Shown here piece by piece: positions 35,793 through 45,607 of a DNA stretch of 64,000 bases. Source of the stretch: JBBRHQ01 sp963815645 (GTDB lineage: Bacteria > Actinomycetota > Thermoleophilia > Solirubrobacterales > 70-9); contig CAWFHL010000001.1 of the NCBI GenBank assembly GCA_963815645.1, forward strand, positions 930,001 to 994,000, written 5' to 3'. The position numbers were made by a program, and so were the translations under genes. A model generated the notes under the pieces. That model saw only the letters and a program-made list of their open reading frames with translations, had not been told where the DNA came from and made no database searches. The stretch's first letter is position 1. The number at the start of each line of letters is the position of its first letter.

Positions 35793-37243
35793 CTGCGAGC
35801 GACCTCCAGCCGGATCTCGCGGCCCTTCAGCTTGGTGCCGTCGAGGAACTCGACCGCGCGCTCGGCCTGCTCGGCGTCGAGCTCGACGAAGGAGAAGCGA
35901 TGAAGGACGCGGACGTCGCGGATCGCCTCGTCGGGGATCACAGCTCCCTCGCGGAGGATGAAACGCAGGTCCTGCTCGGTGACGCCGCTGCGCTCGCCGC
36001 GGTTGACGAAGAGCTTCTGGGTGCCGTCTTCGGAGGCGGGCTCGGCCGCCTCCGGCGACGGCCGCGCCTCGCGCTCCCGGCGACGCGGTCGCGGCGCATG
36101 CTCGAGCCGCTCCTCGGGAGCCTCCCACTCGCCGATCGAGGTCCTCACGTCGCGCTCGATCCGGTCGATCTCGCTGCGCTGAGCGGGTGTCACTAGGGTG
36201 ATCGCCCGGCCGGTGCGCCCGACCCGGCCGGTGCGCCCGATCCTGTGCACGTAGACCTCGGAGGAGTCGGGGACGTCGTAGTTGATCACGTGGGTGACGT
36301 GCTCGATGTCGAGACCGCGGGCGGCGATGTCGGTGGCGACCAGCAGCCGCACCCGGTGGTCCTTGAAGGCGATCATCACCCCGTCGCGGGAGCCCTGGCT
36401 CATGTCGCCGTGCAGAGCCTTGACGTCGAGGCCGCGGTCCTTGAGCGTCTTCTCCAACCGGGAGGCGCCGATCTTGGTGCGGCAGAAGATGATCGCCTGC
36501 TCGGGCTCCTCGGTACGCAGCAGCTCGACCAGCCTTGATGCCTTCTCGCGGGCGCCGACCTCGATGAAGGCCTGCGAAATCGCGTCGACGGTCAGCTTCT
36601 TCGGGGTGATCCGGATCGTCACCGGGTCGTACATGTAGCCCTCGGCGAGGCGCTGGATCGGCGGCGGAATGGTCGCCGAGAAGAGCGCCGTCTGTCGCCC
36701 GTTGGGGCACATCCGCAGGATCTTCTCGACGTCTTCAATGAAGCCGAGGTCGAGCATCTCGTCGGCCTCGTCGAGGACCACGTAGCGGGCCGCTGTGAGG
36801 ACCAGCGAGTGCCGCGACATCAGGTCCATCATCCGTCCCACGGTGGCGACGACGACCTGGGCGCCGGCCCGCAGCTGGGCCTGCTGGGAGCGGATCGGGG
36901 CGCCGCCGAAGACTGCGACGATCTCCACCGGGAGGTGCTCGGCGTAGGCGCGCATCGCCTGGGTCACCTGAATGCAGAGCTCGCGGGTCGGCGTCAGCAC
37001 GATCGCCTGCACCTCCTCGCTCCCGGGGTCGAGGTACTGGAGCAACGGCAGGCCGAAGGCAGCGGTCTTGCCGGTCCCGGTCTGCGCCTGGCCGATCACG
37101 TCACGTCCGGCGAGCAGCTCGGGGATCGCCTGTTCCTGGATCGGGGTCGGCTGCTCGAATCCGAGCTCGTCGAGCGCCTGCTGGACCTCGGAGGAGAGCC
37201 CCAAATCACGAAAGCGGGTCAATGCGACCTCCTCGCCCGGCAT
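35789..37243 (-). CDS. DEAD-box RNA helicase (DeaD/CsdA-like)
   Basis: 484 aa. Q motif FEQPTPIQEQAIP, Walker A AQTGTGKTAAF, Ia PTRELCIQ, DEAD box VLDEADEMLDLGF, SAT motif, motif V ATDIAARGLDIEHV and VI HRIGRTGRVGRTG. After an Arg-rich linker a C-terminal RNA-recognition fold like the DbpA RNA-binding domain follows (KLFVNRGERSGVTEQDLRFI to FVELDAEQAERAVEFL). It probably remodels structured RNA in ribosome assembly or cold adaptation. An alternative start at the internal VALTRF is possible. Confidence 0.93.
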   Translation of the reverse strand: MPGEEVALTRFRDLGLSSEVQQALDELGFEQPTPIQEQAIPELLAGRDVIGQAQTGTGKTAAFGLPLLQYLDPGSEEVQAIVLTPTRELCIQVTQAMRAYAEHLPVEIVAVFGGAPIRSQQAQLRAGAQVVVATVGRMMDLMSRHSLVLTAARYVVLDEADEMLDLGFIEDVEKILRMCPNGRQTALFSATIPPPIQRLAEGYMYDPVTIRITPKKLTVDAISQAFIEVGAREKASRLVELLRTEEPEQAIIFCRTKIGASRLEKTLKDRGLDVKALHGDMSQGSRDGVMIAFKDHRVRLLVATDIAARGLDIEHVTHVINYDVPDSSEVYVHRIGRTGRVGRTGRAITLVTPAQRSEIDRIERDVRTSIGEWEAPEERLEHAPRPRRREREARPSPEAAEPASEDGTQKLFVNRGERSGVTEQDLRFILREGAVIPDEAIRDVRVLHRFSFVELDAEQAERAVEFLDGTKLKGREIRLEVARS

Positions 37244-37301
37244 CTACTCCGCTTCGCGTCCGGGGATGCTTGGGTCGGAGGCGTTTCGGCGGTTGTTCGC
37301 G

Positions 37302-38252
37302 TCACGCTGCGGGGTCCAGGAGGAGCTTGCCGGTGGTCTTCCGGCCGGCAAGCTCGCGATGCGCACGCTGCGCCTCCGAAAGCGGGTAGACGCCGCTGAT
37401 CACCGCCTTCAGCTCTCCCGCCGCGGCGGCGCCGTAGACCTCCTCGAGGCCCTCCCGCAGCAGGTCGGGACGGGTGAACAGGTGGACCAGCCAGAAACCG
37501 ATGACCGCGCGGCTGTTTCGCATCAGGTGACCGGTCTTCACCTGGTTCTCCTCGCGGGAGGCGATCCCGAAGGTGACCAGGCGCCCGAATGGCGCCAGCG
37601 AGCGGAGGCTCTGCTCGAAGGCATCGCCGCCGGCCATCTCGAGGACGACGTCGACCGGCTCGCCGCCGTTCGCCTCGAGGATCGCCTCTTGCAGGTCCTC
37701 GGCGCGGGAATCGGCCGCCGCGTCGGCGCCGAGCTCGAGCACCATCTCGCGCTTCTCGGCGCTCGAGGCGAGGGCGATCACCCGGCTGGCCCCCATTCGC
37801 TTGGCGAGCTGCACGGCGAGGCTGCCGGTGCCCCCCGCCGCGGCGTGGACGACGACGCTCTCGCCGGCCTGGAGGTCAGCGGAGATCCGCAGGATGCTTC
37901 GCGCCGTCAGGCCCTGGAGCAGCAGCGCAGCAGCCTGGTCGTCGTCGACCGCGTCCGGTATCGGGATCAGGGCGGCGTCCGGGACGGCAACCTGCTCAGC
38001 GTAGCCGCCGTTCATCAGCAGCGCCGCAACCCGGCGGCCATCGGGCGTCGCCCCGCTGACCTCGCCGCCGGGGACCAGCGGCAGCTGCTGATCGGCGAGG
38101 TAGTCGTTGCGGGTGACGTGGGTGTCGGCGAAGTTGACTCCGGCGCGCGAGACCGAGATCAGTGTGTGCCCCTCTGGCACCTCGGGATCGGGAAGATCGG
38201 TGTGCTCGAGCACCTCGGGACCGCCGAACTCGCTCATCTGGATAGCCTTCAC
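37302..38252 (-). CDS. Quinone oxidoreductase-like MDR (zinc-independent alcohol dehydrogenase superfamily)
   Basis: 316 aa, GTG start. N-terminal GroES-like part MKAIQMSEFGGPEVLEHTDL with SRAGVNFADTHVTRNDYL, and Rossmann part VVVHAAAGGTGSLAVQLAKR MGASRVIALASS. The zinc-ligand cysteines of true alcohol dehydrogenases are absent, so it fits the QOR/zeta-crystallin branch that uses NADPH to reduce quinones or enones. Substrate unknown. Same strand as, and 58 bp upstream of, the helicase gene; diverges from the PfkB gene. Confidence 0.88.
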   Translation of the reverse strand: MKAIQMSEFGGPEVLEHTDLPDPEVPEGHTLISVSRAGVNFADTHVTRNDYLADQQLPLVPGGEVSGATPDGRRVAALLMNGGYAEQVAVPDAALIPIPDAVDDDQAAALLLQGLTARSILRISADLQAGESVVVHAAAGGTGSLAVQLAKRMGASRVIALASSAEKREMVLELGADAAADSRAEDLQEAILEANGGEPVDVVLEMAGGDAFEQSLRSLAPFGRLVTFGIASREENQVKTGHLMRNSRAVIGFWLVHLFTRPDLLREGLEEVYGAAAAGELKAVISGVYPLSEAQRAHRELAGRKTTGKLLLDPAA

Positions 38253-38315
38253 GGCCGCCTAGTCTCCCCTAGCGGCGCCGCGCGTGTCGCCTGACCCTGT
38301 CGTGGAGGAATACCC

Positions 38316-39236
38316 GTGTCCCTGACCGTCGTCGGATCGATCGCCTTCGACTCCGTCAAGACCCCGTTCGGCGAGCGCGAGCGAATGCTCGGGGGCTCCG
38401 CCGTGCATTTCTCGCTCGCCGCGAGCTTCTTCACCGAGGTACGAGTGGTCGGTCCGGTGGGCGACGACTTCGGCAGCGAGCAGTTCGCGGTGCTGGAGGG
38501 CCGCGGCGTCAGGACCGACGATATCGAGAAGGTCCCCGGCGGCCGCACCTTCTTCTGGCAGGGCCACTACGAGTTCGACCTCAACGCCGCCCACACCGAC
38601 GAGACCCAGCTCAACGTGTTCGGCGATTTCGCCCCGAAGCTCTCCGAGGCTTCCCGCAAGGCCGAGATGCTCTTCCTGGCCAACATCCAACCCGACCTCC
38701 AGCGTGAAGTTCGCAGCCAGTGCGGCGAGGCCGGCTTCGCTGCGCTGGACTCGATGAACCTCTGGATCGAAACTGCCAGGGAATCCCTGCTCGCCGCGAT
38801 CGGCGAGGTCGACTGCGTGATCGTCAACGATGCCGAGATCCGCGAGCTGACCCGAGAGCCGAACCTGGCCAGGGCGGCGCGGGCGGTAATGGATCTGGGG
38901 CCGAGAGCTGTGGTCGCCAAGCAAGGTGAGTACGGCGCGGCGCTGTTCACGGCGGCCGGGTTCTTCGCTCTCCCCGGGTTCCCGCTCGAAGACGTCCGCG
39001 ACCCCACCGGCGCCGGCGACAGCTTCGCGGGCGGATTCCTCGGATACCTGCAAGGCTGCGGGGGCGAGATCGACGAGACCGAGCTGCGCCGAGCAATGGG
39101 ATACGGCACCGTGCTCGCCTCCTTCAACGTCGAGCAGTTCGGGACCGAGCGGGTCGCCCAGCTGACCCGGCCGGAGATCGACCAGCGCTTCGATGACCTG
39201 CGGTCGATGACGCAGTTCGAGCGACTGCCGGCCTAA
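38316..39236 (+). CDS. PfkB-family sugar/nucleoside kinase
   Basis: 306 aa, GTG start with TGGAGGAAT 5 bp upstream. Ribokinase fold: LTVVGSIAFDSVKTPFGERE at the N-terminus, GGSAVHFSLAASFF (substrate glycine pair), VIVNDAEIRELT, and the catalytic DPTGAGDSFAGGFLGYL signature with its Asp base near residue 230. The substrate is not readable; similar actinobacterial proteins are annotated simply as sugar kinases. It stands alone between divergent and convergent neighbours. Confidence 0.9.
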   Translation: MSLTVVGSIAFDSVKTPFGERERMLGGSAVHFSLAASFFTEVRVVGPVGDDFGSEQFAVLEGRGVRTDDIEKVPGGRTFFWQGHYEFDLNAAHTDETQLNVFGDFAPKLSEASRKAEMLFLANIQPDLQREVRSQCGEAGFAALDSMNLWIETARESLLAAIGEVDCVIVNDAEIRELTREPNLARAARAVMDLGPRAVVAKQGEYGAALFTAAGFFALPGFPLEDVRDPTGAGDSFAGGFLGYLQGCGGEIDETELRRAMGYGTVLASFNVEQFGTERVAQLTRPEIDQRFDDLRSMTQFERLPA

Positions 39237-39265
39237 GGCACCGTCCCCACGCCTGAACCCGAGTT

Positions 39266-40006
39266 CTAGGCTCGGATAATCAGGAGGCCGGAAGCGAGCA
39301 GCGGTAGCGCCGCGGAAAGGGCGCGAAGGGCTCCGTCGAGGGGGGCGGCCAAGAGCGCCGCGTCCAGGTGGCGGGCCGTGCCGTCGGAGAGGCGCTGCTC
39401 GCCTTCGAGGGCGACAGTCCGCCGCCGCAACTCACGGACCGGGGTCGAAAGTCGCCTCTGGGCGACGCTGAGCCAGAAGCACGCGAGCACGGCGGCGGCC
39501 CCCGCAATCGCCTCGCGTGCCGAATTCACTCCAAGGGCGTTGACCCACCAGCCGGTCAGCGCAGGAAATGCCCCCCACGCCACCGCGAACCACCAGTCAG
39601 TGTGGAAGCGTCCCCCGAACAGCTCGAGGTTGTAGGCAGGCACGAGGAAGCCGCCGGCAAGGATCAGCGGGACAAGGGTCGGCGAGACGACGACCGCGCC
39701 GGCGAACCCGATCGCCAGTGCGGCCAGGAGCCCAAGGACGGCGATCGCCTTCAGCGCACGATCCGATATCCGGGTTCCGAGGGGGCGGCCGTCGAGCTCG
39801 TCGAGAGCGTGCGCGCTGAGGCCGACGGCACAGAAGAAGGCGAGCAGAGCCCAGCCGAGCCGGCTCCAGTGCAACTGGGGGGCGGCTGCGGCTCCGATCG
39901 CGACGTAGCTGAGGTGCCAAAGCGTGTAGGGCGGGTGCAGAATCGTCACCAGGTCGTGCCAACCCCCGGGGGCGAGCGCGTAGAAGGCCGGGCGCTCAGC
40001 TTCCAC
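39266..40006 (-). CDS. UbiA-like membrane protein (possible prenyltransferase)
   Basis: 246 aa with seven or so helices. AHALDELDGRPLGTRISDRA near residue 65 resembles the first Asp-rich motif of UbiA enzymes but is degenerate (DELDGR in place of NDxxDxxxD). The second Asp-rich motif is not obvious. Other parts: HLSYVAIGAAAAPQLHWSRL and FHTDWWFAVAWGAFPALTGW. It overlaps the methyltransferase gene before it by 11 bp and so is cotranscribed with it. A lipid-quinone role is possible, but the missing motif leaves it open. Confidence 0.6.
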   Translation of the reverse strand: MEAERPAFYALAPGGWHDLVTILHPPYTLWHLSYVAIGAAAAPQLHWSRLGWALLAFFCAVGLSAHALDELDGRPLGTRISDRALKAIAVLGLLAALAIGFAGAVVVSPTLVPLILAGGFLVPAYNLELFGGRFHTDWWFAVAWGAFPALTGWWVNALGVNSAREAIAGAAAVLACFWLSVAQRRLSTPVRELRRRTVALEGEQRLSDGTARHLDAALLAAPLDGALRALSAALPLLASGLLIIRA

Positions 40007-40760
40007 GACGAGTTCCCCAGATCACGATTCCGCCGCCGAGGCTCATCGGCTTCCAGTGCACCTCGCCGATCCCGGCCTCGTCCCAGATCTCGAGCTGGCG
40101 CCCTAAGGGGAAGCGTTGGTAGAAATCTTCGATGCTTGGCCCGAGGAACTTCCCGACCCGCTGCCAGTCGCGAGAGACGAGGCGGCCAAGGAGCGGTAGC
40201 CCGGCCCTGGTGTAGGCGCGCCAGAGGCCCCGAAACGGGCGGGCAGGAGGGTGGAACTCAAGGCAGGCGACCCGTCCCTGAGGCCTCACCACCCGGGCCA
40301 GCTCCCGCATGGTCGCGACGGGATCGTCGACGTAGCGCAGCAGGTAGGTGAAGGTGAGGTGGTCGAATTCCGCCTCCGCAAAGGGAAGTGCCTCGGCCTC
40401 GCCCTGAACCAACTCGATCCGGTCCGCAAGCGCCGGATCGGCCTCCAGCTTCGAGCGCGCCCGAGCCAGCATCGCCTCGCTCTGGTCGAGGCCGACGACC
40501 CTGCAGCCATAGCGACGGACGAGGGCCCGTGCGACGAGGGCGGTCCCACTGGCGACGTCGAGGACCCGTTCCCCGGGATCGGCGTCGACGGCCTCCACCA
40601 TCGCCCGCCGCCAGCGGGGGTCCTGGAAGAAGGACAGGGTCGCGCCAAGCTCGTCGTAGAGTGGCGGCAGGCCCTCGAACAGCTCGAGCGCACGATCCTT
40701 TCGCGCTGACGTCGTCGCAGGCACCCGCGGAAAGGGTCCCAGAAACGCCTTGGCCGGCAC
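39996..40760 (-). CDS. Class I SAM-dependent methyltransferase (UbiE/MenG-like)
   Basis: About 254 aa. Fits the quinone C-methyltransferase pattern: LFEGLPPLYDELGATLSFFQ, RRAMVEAVDADPGERVLDVA SGTALVARAL (motif I), VVGLDQSEAMLARARSKLE, LPFAEAEFDHLTFTYLLRYV DDP and RVVRPQGRVACLEFHPPARP. It resembles demethylmenaquinone methyltransferase but has no ortholog-specific context. The start is uncertain: GTG 40760 has a TATCGC element nine bases upstream, GTG 40724 gives a shorter N-terminus. Coupled to the UbiA-like gene downstream and divergent from citrate synthase. Confidence 0.85.
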   Translation of the reverse strand: MPAKAFLGPFPRVPATTSARKDRALELFEGLPPLYDELGATLSFFQDPRWRRAMVEAVDADPGERVLDVASGTALVARALVRRYGCRVVGLDQSEAMLARARSKLEADPALADRIELVQGEAEALPFAEAEFDHLTFTYLLRYVDDPVATMRELARVVRPQGRVACLEFHPPARPFRGLWRAYTRAGLPLLGRLVSRDWQRVGKFLGPSIEDFYQRFPLGRQLEIWDEAGIGEVHWKPMSLGGGIVIWGTRRGS

Positions 40761-40777
40761 ATTGAAGCTGCGATACT
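40750..40777 (+). promoter_or_regulatory. Putative promoter of citrate synthase
   Basis: TTGGCC (40750-40755), 16 bp, GATACT (40772-40777), with GAGGAGAGG just before ATG 40812. The same GCGATACTG string occurs before the SnoaL genes. Confidence 0.4.
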
Positions 40778-40811
40778 GAGCGGCTCCGCAGACTGAGGAA
40801 GAGGAGAGGCG

Positions 40812-42197
<1,386 letters not shown>

Positions 42198-42225
42198 GCC
42201 CGAAGGAGACGAGCGGCGCGGGCGC

Positions 42226-42231
42226 TATGGT
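42226..42231 (+). promoter_or_regulatory. -10 box (TATGGT) of a leaderless gene
   Basis: TATGGT, six bases, GTG 42238; leaderless spacing. Confidence 0.5.
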
Positions 42232-42237
42232 GCCCCG

Positions 42238-42585
42238 GTGTCCGCCTGGAAGCTGACGGTGCGCCGCGGCTCCGAAGTCAGCCGCCTGCGCTTCGACGAT
42301 CTCGACGCCGCCGTCGAGCAGGCCCGCAGGGAGATCGAGGAGCTTAGGGCCGAGGGGCCGCTGCAGCGAGCCTCGATGCTGCGCTCCTTCGAGCCCTCCG
42401 AGCAGGTCAAGGCGCGGCTTGAGATCTCCGGCCGCGGATTGCTCCGCCCGCCGACCGCGGGGGTGGACCTTCGCGGCGACGGCAGCCTGGTCGCCTTCTC
42501 CGGCTCGCTCGCCCGCGAGGAGCTGCCGTCTGAGGACGGCGATCCCTTCGAGCTGGTCCGCAGGGCGCTCCAGCCCTCGCCGTGA
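42238..42585 (+). CDS. Hypothetical protein
   Basis: 115 aa: SAWKLTVRRGSEVSRLRFDD, an acidic-basic helix (AVEQARREIEELRAEGPLQR) and a beta-rich end with LEISGRGLLRPPTAGVDLRG and DPFELVRRALQ. Cytoplasmic, no family recognised. The GTG at 42238 is preferred over an earlier in-frame ATG inside gltA because of the TATGGT box. Overlaps the next gene by 4 bp. Confidence 0.7.
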   Translation: MSAWKLTVRRGSEVSRLRFDDLDAAVEQARREIEELRAEGPLQRASMLRSFEPSEQVKARLEISGRGLLRPPTAGVDLRGDGSLVAFSGSLAREELPSEDGDPFELVRRALQPSP

Positions 42586-42902
42586 TGGGCGCTGAGTTCG
42601 AGATCCCCGAGGGGAGCGTCGCCGCCGGTCGCCGGGTGAGGCTGCCGCCCGGGGCCGAGCCCCCGTTCGTCGTCTTCGTCAACGGGGTCCGTCAGCAGCT
42701 CGGCGCCGACTACGAGATCCGCGGCGGACAGGTCGTCTTCGCCCGGCCGATCCTCAAGGAGAAGAAGCTGGGAGGGATTCGCTGGCTCTCGATGCTGGTC
42801 GGGGTCGCCGGCACCTACCGCACGCACGAGACGGTCGACGTCCAGTTCACCCGCGCCGGCAAGACCGACCTGGTCTCCGACCTGCCGGTGCTGCCGGACT
42901 GA
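42582..42902 (+). CDS. Hypothetical protein
   Basis: 106 aa, start GTG-ATG at 42582/42585. A beta-rich domain: RVRLPPGAEPPFVVFVNGVR, QLGADYEIRGGQVVFARPIL, then VGVAGTYRTHETVDVQFTRA. The pattern FVVFVNGVRQ..DYEIRGGQVVF resembles the small domains found in phage and secreted proteins with a V-NG-xQ turn, but no assignment is safe. Coupled to the preceding gene (GTGA). Confidence 0.7.
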   Translation: MMGAEFEIPEGSVAAGRRVRLPPGAEPPFVVFVNGVRQQLGADYEIRGGQVVFARPILKEKKLGGIRWLSMLVGVAGTYRTHETVDVQFTRAGKTDLVSDLPVLPD

Positions 42903-42940
42903 GTTCTGGGGTCGGGTACCCAGCTCTCTCGAATCCCGGT

Positions 42941-43912
42941 TCAGTTGAACACGTAAAGCAGTAGGAAGGCGATCAGCGCGAAGCAGGCGCCCGCCGCCAA
43001 GATCCCCTTGTCCTCGGCGACGATCGCCGCGGTGGAGCGGTCGTCGGAGCGGTCGTAGATCAGGTAGAGGTAGCGGAAGATGCCGTAGACGACCGGGGGG
43101 ATGGTGAGCATCATCTCGCTGCCGATCAGCGGCGAGTTGACCGTGTAGATCGCGTAGCTGATCACCGTGCCCGTGGTGACCAGGGAGACCATCTGGTCCA
43201 GGAAGGGCAGCGAATAGTGCTCGAGAACCGGCCGCGAGCTGGTTCCCTCGTGCAGCTCAGAGACCGCCTCCTGGCGGCGCTTGGTGAAGCCGAGGAAGAG
43301 GGCGAGCATCCCGGTGCAGAGGACCAGCCACTCCGATGCGTGGGCGTCGACCGCCTCGGCTCCGGCGACCACCCGCAGGATGAACAGACCGGCGAGGGTC
43401 ATCACGTCGATGATCACCACCTGCTTCAGCCCGTAGCTGTAGGCGAGCTGGGCGGCCCCGTAGCCCAGCACCATCAGCCCGACCTGCCAGCTGACCGTCG
43501 CGAAGGCGAGCCCGAGGGCGCCGATTGCGAGCAAGGCTGCGAGCGTCAGGGCGATCGATTCGGAGAGCTCGCCCGCGGCGATCGGGCGGAAGCGCTTCTT
43601 CGGGTGCTTGCGGTCGAGCTCGACGTCGTTGAGGTCGTTGACGAAATAGCCGGCGCTGGAGACCGCGCAGAAGGCGATGAAGGTGAGGGTCGCCTCGAGC
43701 ACCGCATGGGCATCGTTGAACTGACCCGAGAAGAGCAGGCCGGCGAAGACCAGGACATTCTTGATCCACTCGTGCGGGCGGGCCGTCTTCAGCGCGGCCC
43801 GGGGAGGCGAGCGACGCGGGCGAGGCGGCAGCGGCGGTCCGTTCGGCGGCGGAGCCTCGCCCTGGCTACCGTCGGGGCGGACGGTGGGGTGTTCCTCGGT
43901 GATCGCTTCCAT
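42941..43912 (-). CDS. Decaprenyl-phosphate phosphoribosyltransferase-like UbiA family protein
   Basis: 323 aa from the ATG at 43912. The first 40 residues are Pro/Arg-rich, then a UbiA membrane domain: TARPHEWIKNVLVFAGLLFS, the Asp motif SAGYFVNDLNDVELDRKHPK KRFRPIA, and VLGYGAAQLAYSYGLKQVVI. This matches Rv3806c-type enzymes that join phosphoribose to decaprenyl phosphate for arabinan synthesis. It follows the FAD enzyme by 76 bp on the same strand, so it may belong to the same operon as the acyl-CoA reductase. Whether this lineage makes arabinan is not known from the window. Confidence 0.85.
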   Translation of the reverse strand: MEAITEEHPTVRPDGSQGEAPPPNGPPLPPRPRRSPPRAALKTARPHEWIKNVLVFAGLLFSGQFNDAHAVLEATLTFIAFCAVSSAGYFVNDLNDVELDRKHPKKRFRPIAAGELSESIALTLAALLAIGALGLAFATVSWQVGLMVLGYGAAQLAYSYGLKQVVIIDVMTLAGLFILRVVAGAEAVDAHASEWLVLCTGMLALFLGFTKRRQEAVSELHEGTSSRPVLEHYSLPFLDQMVSLVTTGTVISYAIYTVNSPLIGSEMMLTIPPVVYGIFRYLYLIYDRSDDRSTAAIVAEDKGILAAGACFALIAFLLLYVFN

Positions 43913-43988
43913 GGCGGGAGCCGGCGGCCGCTGCCGGCGCGATCGCCGGCGACGCTCAGGTACGGTCGCGAAAGCGTAGCGCCGCCGG

Positions 43989-45607
43989 TCACTCGAAAAG
44001 CACACCGGGGTTCATGATCCCGCTCGGGTCGACCGCTCGCTTCGCCCCGCGCAGGGCGGCGGCGAAGGCCGCCGGCCGCTGCCGCTCATAAAAGGGGCGG
44101 TGGTCGCGCCCGACCGCGTGATGATGGGTGATCGTCCCGCCCGCCGCGACGATCGCTTCGGAGACGGCGGACTTGACCTCGTCCCACTGCTCGACTTCGC
44201 CCCCCCGGACCGCCGGGGCGATCACCGTGTAGTACGGCGCGGGGCCGTCGGGATAGACATGGGTGAAGCGGCAGCTGACGCGGGCCGAGCCCGGGCCCTG
44301 CGCGGGGGAACCGGAGGCATCGGCGAGCGCCCGCCGGGCCGTCTCCTTCACCTCGGCGTGAAAGTCCTCGAAGCGCTCCCAGGTGATCGCCGTCTCGAAG
44401 GTCTCAGCTGAGCACCCCGCAGGCGACCATCGAGTCACGCAGGTAGGGGATCCGCAGGAAGGCCGAGCGCCACTCCTCCACCGCCCCCTCGGCCTCTTCA
44501 GCCGAGGTCGGCGCTTCCGGCTCCCTCACCTCCCCCCCGTGGCCCCGGGCGATCTCCAGGGCCTGCTCCATCGGCCACCCGACCTCGTGATGCGACGCCT
44601 CGAAACCGAGCACGAGGATCGCCTCGCCCCTGCCCGGCGGCGAACATCTCCGCCTCGAGCTCGTCGAGCAGGCGGCAGTTCGACGGATGAAGGCCCGACT
44701 GCGAGATCTCCCGCACGGCCTCCGCGCCGGCGGCGAAGCCGCCGAAGCCGACCGCCCGGGAGAGCTTGAAGCGGGGGCGCTCCCGGACCCGTACCCATGC
44801 CTCGGTGATCACCCCGAGGATCCCCTCGGAGCCGAGCAGCATCCGGTCGGGTGAGGGACCCGCGCCCGAGCCCGGCAACCGCCTGCTCTCCCAGCTCCCC
44901 CGCGGGGTGAGCGCCCGCACCGAGGAGACGAGGTCGTCTATGTGGGTCTCGAGGGTCGCGAAATGCCCGCCGGCGCGGGTCGCGATCCAGCCGCCTAGGG
45001 TGGAGAACTCGAAGGACTGCGGGAAGTGGCGCAGGGTGAGTCCGTGTTCGCGAAGCTGGCGCTCGAGCGAGGGCCCGGTGGTTCCCGCCTGGATCCGCGC
45101 CGCGAGGGAGACGGGGTCGACCTCGAGGACGCGGTCGAGCCGCCGCAGGTCGAGTGTGACCACCGGGACATCCTCGCCGAGTCGCGGCTCGATCCCACCG
45201 ACCACACTGGTGCCTCCGCCGAAGGGGACGACCGCCGCCCCCTGCTCCTCGCTCCAGGCGAGAACCAGCTCGACATCCGACTCGTCCGCGGGGAATGCGA
45301 CGAGGTCGGGAGGGTTGGGGAACTCGCCCCGGTAGCCGCGGACCACATCGCGGTAGGCCTTGCCCAGCGAGTGTGAGACCCGCTCGTAAGGGGCGTCGCT
45401 GAACAGGCCGTCGAAGGCCCCCGGCGCCTTCATCCGCGGGGGGCGGAGCTCGACTTCGCCGAGCCCGACCGGCCCGGCGATCGGAGGGCCGCCGAAACCG
45501 AGGCGCTCGGCGACCGAGGCGGCGGTCGCCTCCAGCTCCGCCGGCGAAGGCTGCTGGTCCTCATACCCCCAACCCCAGTGCTTGAGCCGGCGCTCCGGCC
45601 CTACCAG
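43989..45607 (-). CDS. AGPS-like FAD-binding oxidoreductase (alkyl-DHAP synthase family), two frameshifts
   Basis: About 538 aa once repaired. It opens LKHWGWGYEDQQPSPAELEA, the AGPS-type start, then the VAO-fold FAD domain: VVPFGGGTSVVGGIEP, STLGGWIATRAGGHFATLET HIDD and GPSPDRMLLGSEGILGVITE. The C-terminus has FEASHHEVGWPMEQALEIAR, ISCRFTHVYPDGPAPYYTV-like (VSCRFTHVYPDG), GTITHHHAVGRDH and the end DPSGIMNPGVLFE. AGPS swaps the acyl chain of acyl-DHAP for a fatty alcohol to form an ether bond. Deleting one base in the C run 44627-44630 and one near 44406 restores the frame. No ATG, GTG or TTG precedes LKHWGWGYED; only CTG 45607. It directly follows the acyl-CoA reductase gene. Confidence 0.75.

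Noticed and set aside
43989..45607. DprE1-type decaprenylphosphoryl ribose oxidase next to the phosphoribosyltransferase
   Set aside because: The context was tempting, but the SPDRMLLGSEGILGVITE and THVYPDG segments and the C-terminal end match the AGPS/GlcD branch, not DprE1.
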